Shown here one piece after another: positions 17,250 to 26,066 of a stretch of DNA of 42,515 bases. The stretch comes from JAVBNT01 sp031551355. Lineage in GTDB: Bacteria; Vulcanimicrobiota; CADAWZ01. A program made the position numbers and the translations under genes. Under the pieces are notes generated by a model. It saw nothing but the letters and a program-made list of their open reading frames with translations, did no database searches and was not told where the DNA came from. Location of the stretch: assembly GCA_031551355.1 (NCBI GenBank), contig JAVBNT010000035.1, forward strand, positions 1 to 42,515, given 5' to 3'. Position 1 is the stretch's first letter. Each line of letters begins with the position of its first letter.

Positions 17250-18527
17250 TCAGGCATCCAAAAAGTTCTTGAATGAATTCCAGAGCTTTTTAATGCCCGT
17301 ATCGGCATTCGCTTCGTTCCAGTGAGTCTCTTTGGCAAAAAGCAAATCCTGATATCCCGACGTCCCGAGACCGTTTGAAGAACTCTCGATCGAAATGCCG
17401 CCAGCCTCTTCAAAACCTTCCTTATGATACTCGGAAACGACAAGGCTTTTGATGGCTTTCATCATCTCACAGGCAGCATCCCTGAGTTTTTCATTTTTTA
17501 TCTCACTGCTTTTGGAAATCCTCAGCGCAAAATCATACTGATCTATAAAATGGTAACGCCCTTTGGTATAAAAAGCTTTTGACTCTGAAGCAATCTTTTT
17601 TATAAGCTGCCTGTCGTCGGCACCGCTCATAAGTTCTTTTGTAAAATCAGCCGTTGACCCGGTCAGTGAACCGACCTTGGCAAGTTCCAATGCCGAAAGG
17701 GTCTGTATACTGCGGAACGGAGTCGATTTTTCAACAATCCTCTTAGCAGCGTCTTTCGGGGCAATGTCAAATCCCCGGCTGTCGCCGTCGCTGCGGCCGT
17801 CGCCGGAAAAAATCTTTGAATATGGCCATCCTGACTGGCCGATCGTGTTCTGTGAGGCCACCATATAATCAGCAACTCCGGAAAGTTCCGCTGCCACTTC
17901 AACAGAGGCCATACAACAGGCGTCAAACCCCAGAACATCCATTTTTTCACCGGTAGAATTTTTTACGGATTCAAGGGCATTCCTTATTTCAGGAGCAGAC
18001 ATCCATCCCTTATGGCTTCTGTCATCAACCATTCCCGCCCATCCTTTGCCGTGCGACGACATTATCAGCATATAATTTTCGGCGGGATAATTTTTGATGC
18101 CCCATTTTACAAAATCGGCAAGAACCTCCGGATTGGCCATGTTTACCTGCCCCAGTTCCAAAGGAGCGGCGGTAGATTCACCCGCAGAACAGAAATAGTA
18201 ACGTTTACAGCCCGGATCCATTTCATAACCCTTATGGGCTTTTTTGCCGACATCAAGCTGGGCGACAATGTTAATATCCTTATCGGAACCGATTGATTCA
18301 AGTTCTAGCGCGTTATCAATAATACCGGAGATATCATTATCGGCTGCTCCATAATGCAGAACAGTCCATTTTTTCAGACCATTGGCGGAAACTGCAGATG
18401 TCTCCCCCATTCCCAAAGAAACGGAATCAGCGGAAGATACGCTGCTTTCATTATCCTGCGGCAAAGCGGCCTTTTTTAGTTCCGGCAGATATGACGGAGT
18501 TTTTATCTGATTTATACCGTTATTCAT
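17250..18527 (-). CDS. clostripain-family (C11) cysteine peptidase 6
   Basis: The protein has 425 residues, starting MNNGINQIKTPSYLPELKK at 18527, with GGAG 8 nt before. The upstream in-frame ATG at 18548 lacks a site. The leader ends in ADSVSLGMGETS. The core begins KKWTVLHYGAADNDI. The His motif is SSHGKGW (about 159) and the Cys motif is GFDACCMAS (about 204) with adjacent Cys residues, a pattern shared with peptidase 7. The region between the two halves is shortened around the DVGKKAHKGYEMD segment relative to the others. It forms a subgroup with peptidase 7 and is distant from peptidases 1-3. Confidence 0.87.
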   Translation of the reverse strand: MNNGINQIKTPSYLPELKKAALPQDNESSVSSADSVSLGMGETSAVSANGLKKWTVLHYGAADNDISGIIDNALELESIGSDKDINIVAQLDVGKKAHKGYEMDPGCKRYYFCSAGESTAAPLELGQVNMANPEVLADFVKWGIKNYPAENYMLIMSSHGKGWAGMVDDRSHKGWMSAPEIRNALESVKNSTGEKMDVLGFDACCMASVEVAAELSGVADYMVASQNTIGQSGWPYSKIFSGDGRSDGDSRGFDIAPKDAAKRIVEKSTPFRSIQTLSALELAKVGSLTGSTADFTKELMSGADDRQLIKKIASESKAFYTKGRYHFIDQYDFALRISKSSEIKNEKLRDAACEMMKAIKSLVVSEYHKEGFEEAGGISIESSSNGLGTSGYQDLLFAKETHWNEANADTGIKKLWNSFKNFLDA

Positions 18528-18566
18528 TTGTATAACTCCGCCTTTCATAAAAATAGTTACAACTAT

Positions 18567-18611
18567 ATATTAACAGGTAAAAATCCCGCCGCACATTAGC
18601 AAAATGTAAAC
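18567..18611 (-). promoter_or_regulatory. C11 peptidase 6 promoter with diverged shared element
   Basis: GTTTACATTTTGCTAATG begins 39 nt before TAATAT (18572-18567) on the minus strand. The spacing matches the other units; the sequence is a diverged form of the TTAACATTTT element. Confidence 0.45.
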
Positions 18612-18635
18612 AAATCGGGACTATAGTCAAAAAAG

Positions 18636-19916
18636 CTAATGACTGTCCGTTTTTTCCGATTTTTTAAGTGCGGAAGCATGACTTAGGGCCTGATCCCATT
18701 TTGTCTGCCTGGAAAAATTCAGTCCCTTATAAACGTCTTTCCTGAAATCACTCATGTCATTGCGGTCGGAAATATCTACGGAAATACCATTGGCCCCTTC
18801 AAATCCGGCAACGCGATGATGGGACATAACAATATTTTTAACGGAGTCGGCAATTTTAGCCGCCGATTTTTTCAATTTTCCATCATCAACATCATTGCTT
18901 TTAAAAACTTTCTCTGCAAAATCATACTGATCTTTATAAACATTGAACGTCTTTGTTTTTGCAGCAATGTCCATAATAGCCTGAGCAGATGAATCGTTTT
19001 CCATAAGGTTCCCGGCAAATTCATCCGCAGCAGTTGCCAAAGCACCTGCTTTTGACAGGTCAAGAGCGGACATGGTCTGGATTCCGGGAGTATTTTTTGT
19101 TCTGGCAACGATTTCCAGCGCCGCATTCTTAGGGGACATTTCAAATACCGGACGACGCTGCTTTTTCGCACCGGAGAGACCGCCCGAAAATATTTTCGCA
19201 TAAGGCCAGCCCTCGCCGCCGACGCTGTTTTGTGACGCAACCATAAAATCCGCCACACCCGACAACTCACTGGCGACTTCAGTTGAAGCCATACAGCAGG
19301 CGTCAAAACCGATAACATCTATCTTTTCACCGGTAGCCGTTTGCGCCGTCTCCAACGCCTCTCTAATATGCGGCGGATGCATCCAGCCACCATGGCTCTT
19401 ATCGGGAGCTACGCCAAACCAGCCTTTGCCGTGGGAGGCAACAACAAGCATATAATTTTCAGCGGGATAATTCTTTATACCCCACTCTACAAAGTCGGCA
19501 AGAACTCCGGGATCGGACATTTTAACCTGCCCCAAATCAGACATTACCGGCGAGCTTATTCTCGAAGAATCATTGCCGCTATTGAGATAATAGCGCCTGC
19601 ATCCCGCCCAGCCGCCGCTTATTGAAGACGGCGCCACCCCTCTGTCGAGCTGGCATAAAATGTTTACACTATCGCCGGACCCAACGCCTTCGAGCTCAAT
19701 TACATCATTCACCAGTTCCGGTTCAAGATCGTTATCCGCAGCCGAATAAACCAGCAAAGTCCATTTTTTAAGGCCCGCCGTATCAGTACATGGCAAATCA
19801 CCGCCGCCAATACTGACCGTATCGTTGCTGACGGCAGCTTTTCCTCCAGACACACCCGGAGAAGACTGCTGAGGTATATAGTTGTGTGAATTGGCGACTG
19901 AAGTTATGTTGTTCAT
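18636..19916 (-). CDS. clostripain-family (C11) cysteine peptidase 7
   Basis: The protein has 426 residues. Leader MNNITSVANSHNYIPQQSS ends in NDTVSIGGGD, and the core starts KKWTLLVYSAADNDLE. His162 (ASHGKGW) and Cys207 (GFDACCMAS) are intact, with Asp205 before the Cys. It groups with peptidase 6 by these motifs but keeps the CRRYYLN segment seen in peptidases 4 and 5. The ribosome-binding site is weak (ACGGAC). It is the outermost copy, followed upstream by asparaginase on the same strand. No Sec signal is visible. Confidence 0.88.
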   Translation of the reverse strand: MNNITSVANSHNYIPQQSSPGVSGGKAAVSNDTVSIGGGDLPCTDTAGLKKWTLLVYSAADNDLEPELVNDVIELEGVGSGDSVNILCQLDRGVAPSSISGGWAGCRRYYLNSGNDSSRISSPVMSDLGQVKMSDPGVLADFVEWGIKNYPAENYMLVVASHGKGWFGVAPDKSHGGWMHPPHIREALETAQTATGEKIDVIGFDACCMASTEVASELSGVADFMVASQNSVGGEGWPYAKIFSGGLSGAKKQRRPVFEMSPKNAALEIVARTKNTPGIQTMSALDLSKAGALATAADEFAGNLMENDSSAQAIMDIAAKTKTFNVYKDQYDFAEKVFKSNDVDDGKLKKSAAKIADSVKNIVMSHHRVAGFEGANGISVDISDRNDMSDFRKDVYKGLNFSRQTKWDQALSHASALKKSEKTDSH

Positions 19917-19943
19917 AAACTGTCCGTTTTTGTTGTTAATAAC

Positions 19944-19988
19944 ATATTAACACAACATTCATATGGGATAAATTAACAAAGTGTAAAT
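19944..19988 (-). promoter_or_regulatory. C11 peptidase 7 promoter with diverged shared element
   Basis: ATTTACACTTTGTTAAT begins 39 nt before TAATAT (19949-19944) on the minus strand, the same layout as peptidase 6. It sits between the asparaginase stop and the peptidase start. Confidence 0.45.
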
Positions 19989-20005
19989 AAACCGCCACAA
20001 AAAAA

Positions 20006-21004
20006 TCAAACGGAAAACTCGTTTGCCAGCGGAGTTTGCATGAGGTCTTTTATTTCCCGGAAATTACGCGCGTTACCGAGAACCCACATCAATTTCACCA
20101 GTGCCGCCTCTACCGTCATATCGGCAGCCATAATCGCACCGGATTCCTTAAGCATTTTTCCGGCAGGATAAAGATCTTCAACAGATCCCATCTCACACTG
20201 TGACGTCACAACAATCGTTACTCCGGCATCAATAGCTTTTCTTATCGCCGGGATCAAAGAATTTTCACCTATGGGTATATTGCCGGTACCGAAAGTTTCA
20301 AGAACAATTCCCTTATATCCCTGTTCTACAAGAAGGTCAAATATGGCAGGCGACATTGAGGGATATATCTTCAGCAGAAAAACATCAGGGACCAAATCTT
20401 TAAAAAGCATCGGCCTCGAGTGGCTGCGGTGAGTCGCTGTCCTGGACACACTCATTTTTACACCGGCATGTCCAAGCGGATCATGGGCAAAAGACCTAAA
20501 GGCGTTGACATCAAAACCGCTGATTTTTTTGGCCCTGTTAGCCCTTAAAAGGACTGAACCAAAAAATATGCATACTTCTGCAATATCCAAAAGTGCATAG
20601 CGCACGGCATTGATCAGGTTGTTTCTGGCATCACTTGCCAGATAACTGTGAAGCGGAATCTGTGAACCGGTAAAGATCACCGGCTTACCTAGATTTCTCA
20701 GCAAAAAAGACATCGCCGAAGCCGTATAAACCATTGTATCGGTACCATGTACGACTACAAAACCCTGATAGTTGTCATACTCATCGTATATTTTCTGCGC
20801 GATACTGACCCATAAAGCCGGCGTCATTTCCACGCTGTCAATATTAAGAAGCTGACAGCAGTCTATTGAAGCTATTTTTTTCAGTTCAGGGACTGATTCA
20901 AGAATTTCATCAGCCGAATGCAGCGATGAGAGCGTCTCCGAATCCATGGCAAGAGTCCCGCCGGTAAAAATACAAAGCACCTTTTCAAGCTTATTATCAG
21001 TCAT
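20006..21004 (-). CDS. ansA: L-asparaginase, type I-like
   Basis: This 332-residue enzyme would hydrolyse L-asparagine to aspartate and ammonia. The N-terminal nucleophile motif is visible as FTGGTLAMD (Thr17). The second catalytic motif is HGTDTMVYTASAMSFLL (Thr88, Asp89). The C-terminal part (GIVLETFGTGNIP, TSQCEMGSVEDLYPAG) also fits type I enzymes. No signal peptide is present, so it is cytoplasmic. AGGGAGATATTCC precedes the ATG. It lies 45 nt downstream of the DUF151 gene and is probably co-transcribed with it. A glutamyl-tRNA amidotransferase subunit D-type function is less likely without the extra N-terminal domain. Confidence 0.9.
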   Translation of the reverse strand: MTDNKLEKVLCIFTGGTLAMDSETLSSLHSADEILESVPELKKIASIDCCQLLNIDSVEMTPALWVSIAQKIYDEYDNYQGFVVVHGTDTMVYTASAMSFLLRNLGKPVIFTGSQIPLHSYLASDARNNLINAVRYALLDIAEVCIFFGSVLLRANRAKKISGFDVNAFRSFAHDPLGHAGVKMSVSRTATHRSHSRPMLFKDLVPDVFLLKIYPSMSPAIFDLLVEQGYKGIVLETFGTGNIPIGENSLIPAIRKAIDAGVTIVVTSQCEMGSVEDLYPAGKMLKESGAIMAADMTVEAALVKLMWVLGNARNFREIKDLMQTPLANEFSV

Positions 21005-21049
21005 CCGGAATATCTCCCTGCAAAAAGATTACATAAAAACAATCAACAG

Positions 21050-21622
21050 TCAGTCTTCGGAATCTTTATCAGCATCCTCTTGCCCGTCATCATCCGGTTC
21101 CTCCTTTTTATCGGAGCGTCCCTGGATTTCAAATCCCTTAAGAAAATCGCTTGGCTTAAGGTTTTCTATATATTTTTTGAACTTCTGCTTGTCCTGATTC
21201 TCAGCGGAAACCTCTGCCGAACTTTTCTCGATAACCGTCTCTTCAAGAACAATTCTATCTGAAACATATATAGGAGCATCCGTCCTGAGCGCAATTGCAA
21301 CACTGTCGCTTGGTCTGGCGTCAATTTCGACGACCTTGCCGTTGGCTTCAATCACTATCTTCGCAAAAAACGTATTGTTCTGAAGATCGTGGATCTGAAC
21401 ACTTACTACCTTTGCACCAAGAGCCGTTATTATATTTTTCATTAGGTCATGAGACAATGGTCTGGGAACAGAAGTTCCTTCCAGTGCCAGTGCAATGGCA
21501 GTTGCTTCGAAAGGACCTATCAAAATGGGAAGATATCTATGCCCTTCCATATCCCTTAAAATTATAACAGGATCGTGAGTAAGCAGATCTATTCCTAATT
21601 TATCCACCTTCATCCTTTTCAT
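21050..21622 (-). CDS. bifunctional nuclease family (DUF151) protein
   Basis: The protein has about 190 residues. The N-terminal 130 residues show the DUF151/BFN fold signature: ILRDMEGHRYLPILIGPFEA, then ALALEGTSVPRPLSHDLM, and EIDARPSDSVAIALRTDAPI. Characterised relatives in plants have RNase and DNase activity, but the bacterial role is unsettled. The C-terminal 50 residues are charged and acidic (ending EPDDDGQEDADKDSED). The ATG at 21622 follows AAGGTGG at a suitable distance; an ATG at 21613 is an alternative. It is the first gene of a two-gene operon with asparaginase, divergent from the ABC cluster. Confidence 0.88.
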   Translation of the reverse strand: MKRMKVDKLGIDLLTHDPVIILRDMEGHRYLPILIGPFEATAIALALEGTSVPRPLSHDLMKNIITALGAKVVSVQIHDLQNNTFFAKIVIEANGKVVEIDARPSDSVAIALRTDAPIYVSDRIVLEETVIEKSSAEVSAENQDKQKFKKYIENLKPSDFLKGFEIQGRSDKKEEPDDDGQEDADKDSED

Positions 21623-21921
21623 CAATAGCCACCTTCTCCCTGATATTGCCTGAAAGGCAAACGTTTTAGACTAAAAAATCCATTCAAACTATTCGCTAAG
21701 GGACAAGCCATTTCCCTGCATTTTATCAAGACATAAAACAATCAGCAATAAAAATTCAACAGAAAAGGTCACAAAGTCAATTATTAAGGCAATAAAAACC
21801 GGCCGGCTATCAACGAAAACAGGGAAAATGAATATACAACAGGGAAAACAGGGCAAGCAAAAGAAATTTTAAATTCTTAAAACAGCAACAAGGCACGCAA
21901 AGAAACGAAAAACCAAAACAT
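21623..21921. other. divergent intergenic region, no gene
   Basis: This A-rich stretch lies between the minus-strand DUF151 gene and the plus-strand ABC cluster. It must hold both promoters, but I see no convincing -35/-10 pair or hairpin. The ABC permease start at 21922 lacks a strong ribosome-binding site. Confidence 0.5.
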
Positions 21922-23043
21922 ATGGACTTTGTAAAAGAATCTTTTATTCTGCTTTACAGGCGCAAGGAACGCGTATTGGCAGTGATATCCGCAATCTCTG
22001 CCGCCATTTTTCTGTTAATCATAACCGGTTCCGTCAGTATTTATTTTATGAATCTGTCATCGGGAATAAAAAAGAGTTTTGAAAACAGAATCTTTTTATG
22101 TGAAAAAAAAAGTTTCTGGATTGGCGGCGGGCTGATTTCCGAGGAAAAACTTGACGTAATAAACTCTGTTCACGGCATTAAAAAAATAATTCCCATGCTC
22201 GTGGCCAGACTTGATGACAATATGGTTATTATGGGCGTACCTTTTGTTCTTGTCGGGGTGCCTTCCGAAAATATATATGATTATCTCGGTGAATCTTCAA
22301 TAATAAAAAGTAATAAACCGGTTAACGGACCCGGCATAATCCTCGGCTGGGATATTGCCAAAAGCAAAAACCTGAAACCCGGCTCAAAGATAACAATACG
22401 CAACGGTGAGTTTACCGTTGCGGGAGTATGTAAAAAAACATCATCGGTAACCGACCGTCAGGCGGTAGCAGACCTGAAAACGGTACAAAAACTGCTGACA
22501 AGAGAACATCTGCTTACATCAATAATAGTAATACCGTCAGATAAAGAGTATACGGGGGCAATAACAAAAACAATCCGCAAGCAAATCCCCTGGATGCAGA
22601 CAATAACTTCCAACGAGCTTGAAAACGGAATGAAGGAATCAACGGTGTTCTGGAACAGTCTGACGGTAATATTTATGCTGATTTCAGGAATAGGTTCACT
22701 GCTGTCGATTTCTACGGTTACCGCAATGGGCGTAACGGAAAGAAAAAAGGAAATTGCCGTCAAAAAAGCAATCGGTGCAGAAGACAAACAAATTTTTGCG
22801 GAATTTTTTGCCGAATCACTGGTAATGACCTCTATTGGCTGGACAATAGGATTATGCCTCGCACTCGTGTTTATAAAAGTATCGCAAATAATACCGATGA
22901 CGAGAGAAACGACAGTATTTGAACTCAATACGTCTCTGATAATAGTCTCTCTTATCTGGTCCATTTTGATAGCGCTTGCCGGATGCTATTTCCCTCTGAA
23001 AAAAATAACCTCAATGAATGTTGCCGAAACTCTCAGGAGATAA
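21922..23043 (+). CDS. ABC transporter permease, FtsX/MacB type
   Basis: This 373-residue inner-membrane protein has the MacB-like layout. TM1 is near residues 15-40 (AISAAIFLLIITGSVSIYF). A large periplasmic domain covers about 45-245, and a C-terminal FtsX domain carries three membrane segments (LTVIFMLISGIGSLLSIST, then TERKKEIAVKKAIGAEDKQI). The TERKKEIAVKKAIGA motif is the typical coupling region between the last helices. It lies 3 nt before an ATPase gene, its likely partner. The role could be lipoprotein, peptide or macrolide-type export; substrate is unknown. Confidence 0.88.
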   Translation: MDFVKESFILLYRRKERVLAVISAISAAIFLLIITGSVSIYFMNLSSGIKKSFENRIFLCEKKSFWIGGGLISEEKLDVINSVHGIKKIIPMLVARLDDNMVIMGVPFVLVGVPSENIYDYLGESSIIKSNKPVNGPGIILGWDIAKSKNLKPGSKITIRNGEFTVAGVCKKTSSVTDRQAVADLKTVQKLLTREHLLTSIIVIPSDKEYTGAITKTIRKQIPWMQTITSNELENGMKESTVFWNSLTVIFMLISGIGSLLSISTVTAMGVTERKKEIAVKKAIGAEDKQIFAEFFAESLVMTSIGWTIGLCLALVFIKVSQIIPMTRETTVFELNTSLIIVSLIWSILIALAGCYFPLKKITSMNVAETLRR

Positions 23044-23046
23044 AAA

Positions 23047-23718
23047 ATGGAGCTTCTCAAAACGATTGGAATATCAAAAACATATAGCCGCGGCAGTCAA
23101 AAAATAGAAGCACTCAAAGCGGCGGATCTTACTGTAAATACGGAAGAGTTTCTCTGTATAACCGGCAGATCCGGCAGCGGCAAAAGTACGCTTCTCAACA
23201 TTCTCGGATTTCTGACTCCGCCTTCGGACGGAAAAATATTTTTCAAAAACTCCGAAATAAAAAATTTTTCCGTAAAAAATCTAACGATGCTCAGACGGAA
23301 AAACACCGGATTTATATTCCAGCAGCTATATCTCCAAGACCACCTTACAGCAGTTGAGAATACAGCGCTGCCGCTGAAATATCAGGGAATACCGGAAAAG
23401 AAGCGTAACGAGGAGGCAGGAGAGCTACTTGAGGCTATGGGGCTAAGCAGCAGGCTCAATTTCTACCCTTCGGAACTTTCAGGAGGAGAATCACAGAGGG
23501 TAGCCGTCGCCCGGGCACTTATAAACAACCCCGGACTGCTGCTTGCCGATGAACCGACATCAGAGCTTGACAGTGATTCCTCCCAAAAACTGATGGAGAT
23601 CCTGAGAGCAGTTTCCAAACAGAAAAAAACGGCCGTAATCGTGGTAACCCATGACAATATGGTTACAAAGTATGCCGACAGACTTTTGACGATGGAAGAC
23701 GGCATTTTGAAATGTTAA
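23047..23718 (+). CDS. ABC transporter ATP-binding protein (LolD/MacB type)
   Basis: This 223-residue ATPase has all nucleotide-binding motifs: Walker A GRSGSGKST near residue 40, Q-loop FIFQQLYLQDHL, signature LSGGESQRVAVARAL, Walker B LLLADEPTSELD and the H-loop VVTHDN. AGGAGAT just before the start, partly inside the preceding gene's end, supports coupling with the FtsX-type permease. The LolD/MacB-like length and motif spacing fit export-type, non-membrane-fused ATPases. It is one of two paralogous ATPases in the cluster. Confidence 0.93.
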   Translation: MELLKTIGISKTYSRGSQKIEALKAADLTVNTEEFLCITGRSGSGKSTLLNILGFLTPPSDGKIFFKNSEIKNFSVKNLTMLRRKNTGFIFQQLYLQDHLTAVENTALPLKYQGIPEKKRNEEAGELLEAMGLSSRLNFYPSELSGGESQRVAVARALINNPGLLLADEPTSELDSDSSQKLMEILRAVSKQKKTAVIVVTHDNMVTKYADRLLTMEDGILKC

Positions 23719-23844
23719 CAAAAAATAAATAAAACACAAAAGGGGCACAGGAATTTAAAACAGAATACCTGTTAAAATATTTTTCTTTCATATTATATAG
23801 CTAAGAACAGAACTTAAGACGTTGGCGGACCGGGTGAAATCCTG

Positions 23845-24549
23845 ATGCTCAAAGCAAGCGAAATAACAAAAACATATCAAATAGGCGACAGACCGCTGCA
23901 TATCCTCAAAGGCATAAGCTTCCATGTTGAAAAAGGCGAGTTTGCCTCCATTATGGGACCTTCCGGTTCCGGCAAATCAACCTGCCTGCATATTTTGGGC
24001 TGTCTTGATCGCCCCACCTCAGGAACACTCACCATCGACGGCGTCGAAGTAAGCAAACTATCGGACAATGCCCTGGCTAAAGTAAGAAACAAAAGCATCG
24101 GTTTCGTATTTCAAAGTTTCAACTTGCTGCCTAAGGCCACCGCGCTGCAAAATGTTGAACTGCCTTTGATATACGGAGGCATTTCCAACCGCAAAAAAAA
24201 GTGTCAGGAAGCGCTGGATAAAGTTGGACTGGCATCAAGAATGAACCACAGGCCGTCGGAACTATCCGGAGGCGAACAGCAAAGGGTGGCGATTGCCCGC
24301 GCACTGGTAAACAATCCGCCGCTGATACTTGCCGATGAGCCCACCGGAAACCTTGACAGCAAATCAGGCACGGAAATAATGAATATATTCAAGGAACTGC
24401 ACAAACAGGGAATAACATTGCTGCTGATTACCCACGACAGAAATGTCGCCCAGCACGGTGACAGGGTAATATATCTTAGGGACGGACTTATTGAAAAGGA
24501 AGAAAAAACGACCGGACAACGCGGTGAACTTTCCGCAAACGTAAAATAA
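23845..24549 (+). CDS. ABC transporter ATP-binding protein (MacB/LolD type), second copy
   Basis: This 234-residue ATPase has Walker A GPSGSGKST, Q-loop FVFQSFNLLPKATA, signature LSGGEQQRVAIARAL, Walker B LILADEPTGNLD and H-loop ITHDRNVA. It is closer to classical MacB/LolD ATPases than the upstream copy. It lies at the head of a tight run (TolC-like, adaptor, permease; gaps of 2 nt or overlaps), so its partner is probably the permease at 27430. The 126 nt before it are AT-rich and could hold a promoter. Confidence 0.93.
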   Translation: MLKASEITKTYQIGDRPLHILKGISFHVEKGEFASIMGPSGSGKSTCLHILGCLDRPTSGTLTIDGVEVSKLSDNALAKVRNKSIGFVFQSFNLLPKATALQNVELPLIYGGISNRKKKCQEALDKVGLASRMNHRPSELSGGEQQRVAIARALVNNPPLILADEPTGNLDSKSGTEIMNIFKELHKQGITLLLITHDRNVAQHGDRVIYLRDGLIEKEEKTTGQRGELSANVK

Positions 24550-24551
24550 AA

Positions 24552-26066
24552 ATGAGCAAAATCTACAAAACGAAAATAATCCCGATACTTTTAGTAATCA
24601 TACTGGCAACAGCAACAATGCCCGCGGCTTCTCAGGAACCGGGTGCAGACAATCAACAGGCCAAATTGAGCATTGCCGACTGTATCGCTATCGCCATCAG
24701 CCGCAATTATTCCCTAAAACAGGCGAACGAATCGCTGATACAGGCGGAAATAGAATACTACAACCGGATAAACGAAAAACTGCTGATGGGCCTTGGCGGA
24801 CGAATGGCCGTCGGCGGTGATCCGATGGAAAGTTCTGTTCATGATTTCAGTGCTACCGGAAACATAAGTTATCAAGCCCCCTCAGGAGATACAATAAAAG
24901 CGGAATTAACCAACAGTCAAAACTTTCTGTTTCCGTTTTTGGGACACGGCGTCGGCGCCGAATACCGTCACCCGCTGGCCAAGGGACAAGGCAGGATTGT
25001 TGCCTGGCAGGATGTCAGAACGGCCGAAAGAGCATGGACCGTTGAATCGGTAAACTTTTTCCTTTCCAAACAGGAGATCTCATCAGCGGTTATAAAAGCA
25101 TATTTCCGGCTTATTCTGGCTCAGAAAATAATTGAAGTTAATGAAATTTTTGTAGCCAATTCCAAAGACAATCTGGAAATAACCAAAAAGAAATTCAATG
25201 AAGGACTTGTTCCTAAAATAGATTTATCACGTTCTGAAGTAAACTTGCTGGAATCGGAAATTGCCCTGCTCAATTCGCAAAAAAGCTGGAATGATATCAA
25301 AGATTCACTGATGACTTTTTTGGCGATGGATCCGAGAACCTCAATCGAACCGGTATACGATATTCCTTACAGTCCCGTGTCGCTTGAAGAGGCGTCGTGT
25401 ATTGAAATTGCCCTCGCAGAACGCAAGGAACTGAAAATAGACGAAACGAACATTGCCAAGGTAAAAGATGATCTTGAAATAGCCAAAAACAACAAAAAAC
25501 CGCAGATCGATTTTGTCGCCAAATGGAACTCCTCGAGAATAGGCCCTTCTTCGGACATCATCTCCAATCCGGAATATCTGTCAAACTGGAGTACAATGAT
25601 CGAATACTCAATGGATATCAACCGCAAGCGTCTTGATACCGATATATCTCAGGCTAAACGCGGAATTGCACTGGCTGATGAAAAAATAGCCGACAGCAAA
25701 AGGACGATCGTAAAAGATGTCCGCGACAGTATCAGGGCCATAAAACTGGCGGAAAGCAGAGTTATCAACAAGGAAGAAAACATGAAAGCCGCCGAAGAAC
25801 GCCTCCATCTGGCCAAAAGAAGCTGGGAAGAAGGCATTGCCAACAACAGGGAAATGATCGACGCCCAACAGGCCCTCGTTCAGGCGCAAAGCGCCCTTGT
25901 AGAATCAAAGATAGACTATATTATTGCCGAATACGATCTAAACAAGGCCATGGGCTACGATCTTGCCGAACTCGTAATAAAGCTAAGCAAAACAACGGAA
26001 ACACAGCCAGTCAATGAAGATACGACACCGCCTTCCGAAAGGAGCAATACAGAACAGCAATTATGA
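24552..26066 (+). CDS. TolC-family outer-membrane efflux protein, ABC cluster
   Basis: This 504-residue protein has a signal peptide (ILLVIILATATMPAASQ, cleavage near residue 27) and the two-fold outer-membrane efflux protein repeat. Examples are IADCIAIAISRNYSLKQANE and the NEGLVPKIDLSRSEVNLLES segment. It starts 2 nt after the ATPase and overlaps the adaptor by 4 nt (ATGA). It would be the outer-membrane exit for the MacAB-like transporter. The C-terminus ends in a short Thr/Ser/Pro-rich tail. It is only a distant paralogue of the TolC-like protein at 4955-6412. Confidence 0.9.
   Translation: MSKIYKTKIIPILLVIILATATMPAASQEPGADNQQAKLSIADCIAIAISRNYSLKQANESLIQAEIEYYNRINEKLLMGLGGRMAVGGDPMESSVHDFSATGNISYQAPSGDTIKAELTNSQNFLFPFLGHGVGAEYRHPLAKGQGRIVAWQDVRTAERAWTVESVNFFLSKQEISSAVIKAYFRLILAQKIIEVNEIFVANSKDNLEITKKKFNEGLVPKIDLSRSEVNLLESEIALLNSQKSWNDIKDSLMTFLAMDPRTSIEPVYDIPYSPVSLEEASCIEIALAERKELKIDETNIAKVKDDLEIAKNNKKPQIDFVAKWNSSRIGPSSDIISNPEYLSNWSTMIEYSMDINRKRLDTDISQAKRGIALADEKIADSKRTIVKDVRDSIRAIKLAESRVINKEENMKAAEERLHLAKRSWEEGIANNREMIDAQQALVQAQSALVESKIDYIIAEYDLNKAMGYDLAELVIKLSKTTETQPVNEDTTPPSERSNTEQQL

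Noticed and set aside
9581..19916. Double-glycine leader peptides (bacteriocin-type) in the peptidase N-termini
   Set aside because: GG pairs occur in some leaders (GQGGS, GGGD) but not at a constant place, and peptidases 2, 4 and 6 lack them; no C39-type peptidase is visible.
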